From: Pseudomonadota bacterium
GTDB taxonomy: Bacteria; Pseudomonadota; Gammaproteobacteria; Burkholderiales; Rhodocyclaceae
Direction of reading: 5' to 3'
Assembly (NCBI GenBank): GCA_009778425.1
Contig: WRJU01000152.1
Location: 1-6,844 of the forward strand
Length of the DNA stretch: 6,844 nt
Shown: positions 6,054 to 6,844 of the stretch, one piece after another
Numbering within the stretch: position 1 is the first letter of the stretch
Layout: every line of letters starts with the position of its first letter
Translations under genes and position numbers: made by a program
The notes under the pieces: model-generated
Seen by the model: the letters and a program-made list of their open reading frames with translations, nothing else
Told to the model about the DNA's origin: nothing
Databases searched by the model: none

Positions 6054-6753
6054 AACCGATGCAATATTGAGTTGCCAGGGGCTGGTCAAGAATTTCCGCG
6101 AAGGCTCCAACGCAGTGCAAGTGCTCAAAGGGGTCGATTGCGAAATCAAACGCGGCGAACGGCTCGCGGTCATCGGCGCGTCCGGCTCCGGCAAGAGCAC
6201 ACTGCTTCACCTGCTTGGCGGGCTGGACGCGCCAAGCGAGGGAAGCGTCAAATTGCTTGGCAACAATTTCTCCTCCATGCCCGAAGCTACACGTGGGTTT
6301 TTGCGAAACAAAGCCCTGGGTTTCGTATATCAATTCCATCACCTGCTCCCCGAATTCACCGCGCTGGAAAACGTCGCCATGCCGCTCTACATCCGGCGCA
6401 TGGACAAGAAACAAGCCAACGCCCGCGCCGAAGCCATGCTGCGGGAGGTCGGGCTGGGGCACCGGCTCGACCATACTCCGAGCGAACTTTCCGGCGGCGA
6501 GCGCCAACGCACCGCCATTGCCCGCGCCCTGGTGACGGAACCCGCCTGCGTGCTCGCCGACGAGCCCACCGGCAATCTCGACCGCCACACTGCCGAAGCC
6601 GTGTTCGACCTGATGATGGCCCTCAACGAAAAACTGGCGACAAGCTTCATCATCGTCACCCATGATGAAATGCTCGCGCGGCGCAGCGAGCGGGTCTTGC
6701 GGCTGGTGGATGGGATACTGGAGCCGGATAAGGACGAGGCGCACACGGCGTAA
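6046..6753 (+). CDS. lolD: Lipoprotein-releasing ABC transporter ATPase LolD
   Basis: This is the cytoplasmic ATPase that drives LolC-type permeases in releasing lipoproteins to LolA. All ATP-binding cassette motifs are intact in 235 residues: Walker A GASGSGKST (44-52), Q-loop Gln96 in FVYQFHHLLPEFTALENV, signature LSGGERQR (148-155), Walker B CVLADEPTG with catalytic Glu173, D-loop NLD (177-179) and H-loop His206 in VTHDE. The QFHHLLPEFTALENVAMPL stretch is the form typical of LolD rather than of MacB or FtsE. Its ATG lies within the lolC end, so the two genes overlap by 8 bp, which implies translational coupling and balanced subunit production. bioA starts about 14 bp downstream. Confidence 0.96.
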   Translation: MNETDAILSCQGLVKNFREGSNAVQVLKGVDCEIKRGERLAVIGASGSGKSTLLHLLGGLDAPSEGSVKLLGNNFSSMPEATRGFLRNKALGFVYQFHHLLPEFTALENVAMPLYIRRMDKKQANARAEAMLREVGLGHRLDHTPSELSGGERQRTAIARALVTEPACVLADEPTGNLDRHTAEAVFDLMMALNEKLATSFIIVTHDEMLARRSERVLRLVDGILEPDKDEAHTA

Positions 6754-6767
6754 GCAAATTGAAACAA

Positions 6768-6844
6768 ATGCCTGCAACGCTCCTGCAACGCTCGCTTACC
6801 GCCGTCTGGCATCCGTGTACCCAGATGAAACACCACGAAACCCT
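6768..6844 (+). CDS. bioA: BioA, adenosylmethionine-8-amino-7-oxononanoate aminotransferase, N-terminus (partial)
   Basis: The 25 codons visible before the right edge include RSLTAVWHPCTQMKHHE. The WHPCTQM motif is the characteristic start of BioA, the PLP-dependent aminotransferase that makes 7,8-diaminopelargonate from KAPA with S-adenosylmethionine as amino donor in biotin synthesis. The catalytic lysine and PLP site lie outside the window. Translation probably begins at ATG 6768; an in-frame TTG at 6759 is the only alternative before an upstream stop of sense, and neither has a good Shine-Dalgarno. The gene lies 14 bp after lolD on the same strand, so it may be transcribed with lolCD, although its function is unrelated. 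An 11-bp tandem duplication covers its first codons. Confidence 0.85.
   Translation, partial: MPATLLQRSLTAVWHPCTQMKHHET
6771..6792 (+). repeat. 11-bp tandem duplication at the bioA start
   Basis: CCTGCAACGCT occurs twice in direct succession (6771-6781 and 6782-6792), immediately after the bioA ATG. The unit length is not a multiple of three, so gaining or losing one copy shifts the ATG relative to the conserved WHPCTQM frame. Confidence 0.85.

Noticed and set aside
4830..6200. A 456-codon open frame antisense to lolC and the start of lolD
   Set aside because: It mirrors the codon pattern of two certain genes. Its product is a Gln/Arg/Asp/Gly-rich string with no recognisable domain, as expected for the antisense of a GC-rich gene.

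Overview
The window looks like chromosomal DNA of a GC-rich Gram-negative proteobacterium, most likely a betaproteobacterium. This is inferred from the slt-cca pairing, a LolC-type permease gene directly followed by lolD, and the style of the BioA N-terminus; no rRNA or other taxonomic marker is present. Nearly all of it is housekeeping cell-envelope, tRNA-maturation and cofactor genes. I see no CRISPR array, tRNA, rRNA, phage gene or complete insertion sequence.

Layout: the first 96 bases are probably the 3' end of an unrecognised rightward gene. It ends two bases before the stop codon of a leftward alpha/beta-hydrolase gene. Upstream of the hydrolase, also leftward, lie cca (tRNA CCA-adding enzyme) and slt (periplasmic soluble lytic transglycosylase). 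The slt-cca gap is 14 bp, so these two are probably one transcript, and the hydrolase may be its distal gene. A 286-bp divergent intergenic region separates slt from the rightward pair lolC-lolD, the inner-membrane engine that releases lipoproteins to LolA. The first 25 codons of bioA (biotin synthesis) follow and run off the right edge.

The divergent intergenic region holds the one clear mobile feature: a 152-bp MITE-like element (4559-4710). It has perfect 20-bp terminal inverted repeats and an exact 8-bp target duplication, and it contains two internal hairpins whose stems differ by compensatory changes. It is too short to code for a transposase and has landed between the presumed promoters of slt and lolC, inside a small palindrome.

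Other oddities are in coding sequence. Slt carries a basic tetrapeptide-repeat insert bracketed by two cysteines, plus a separate acidic low-complexity insert, which together explain its roughly 100 extra residues. An 11-bp tandem duplication sits exactly at the bioA start and sets its reading frame. I found no evidence of a wholly new system; the short element and the Slt inserts are the parts most worth a second look.
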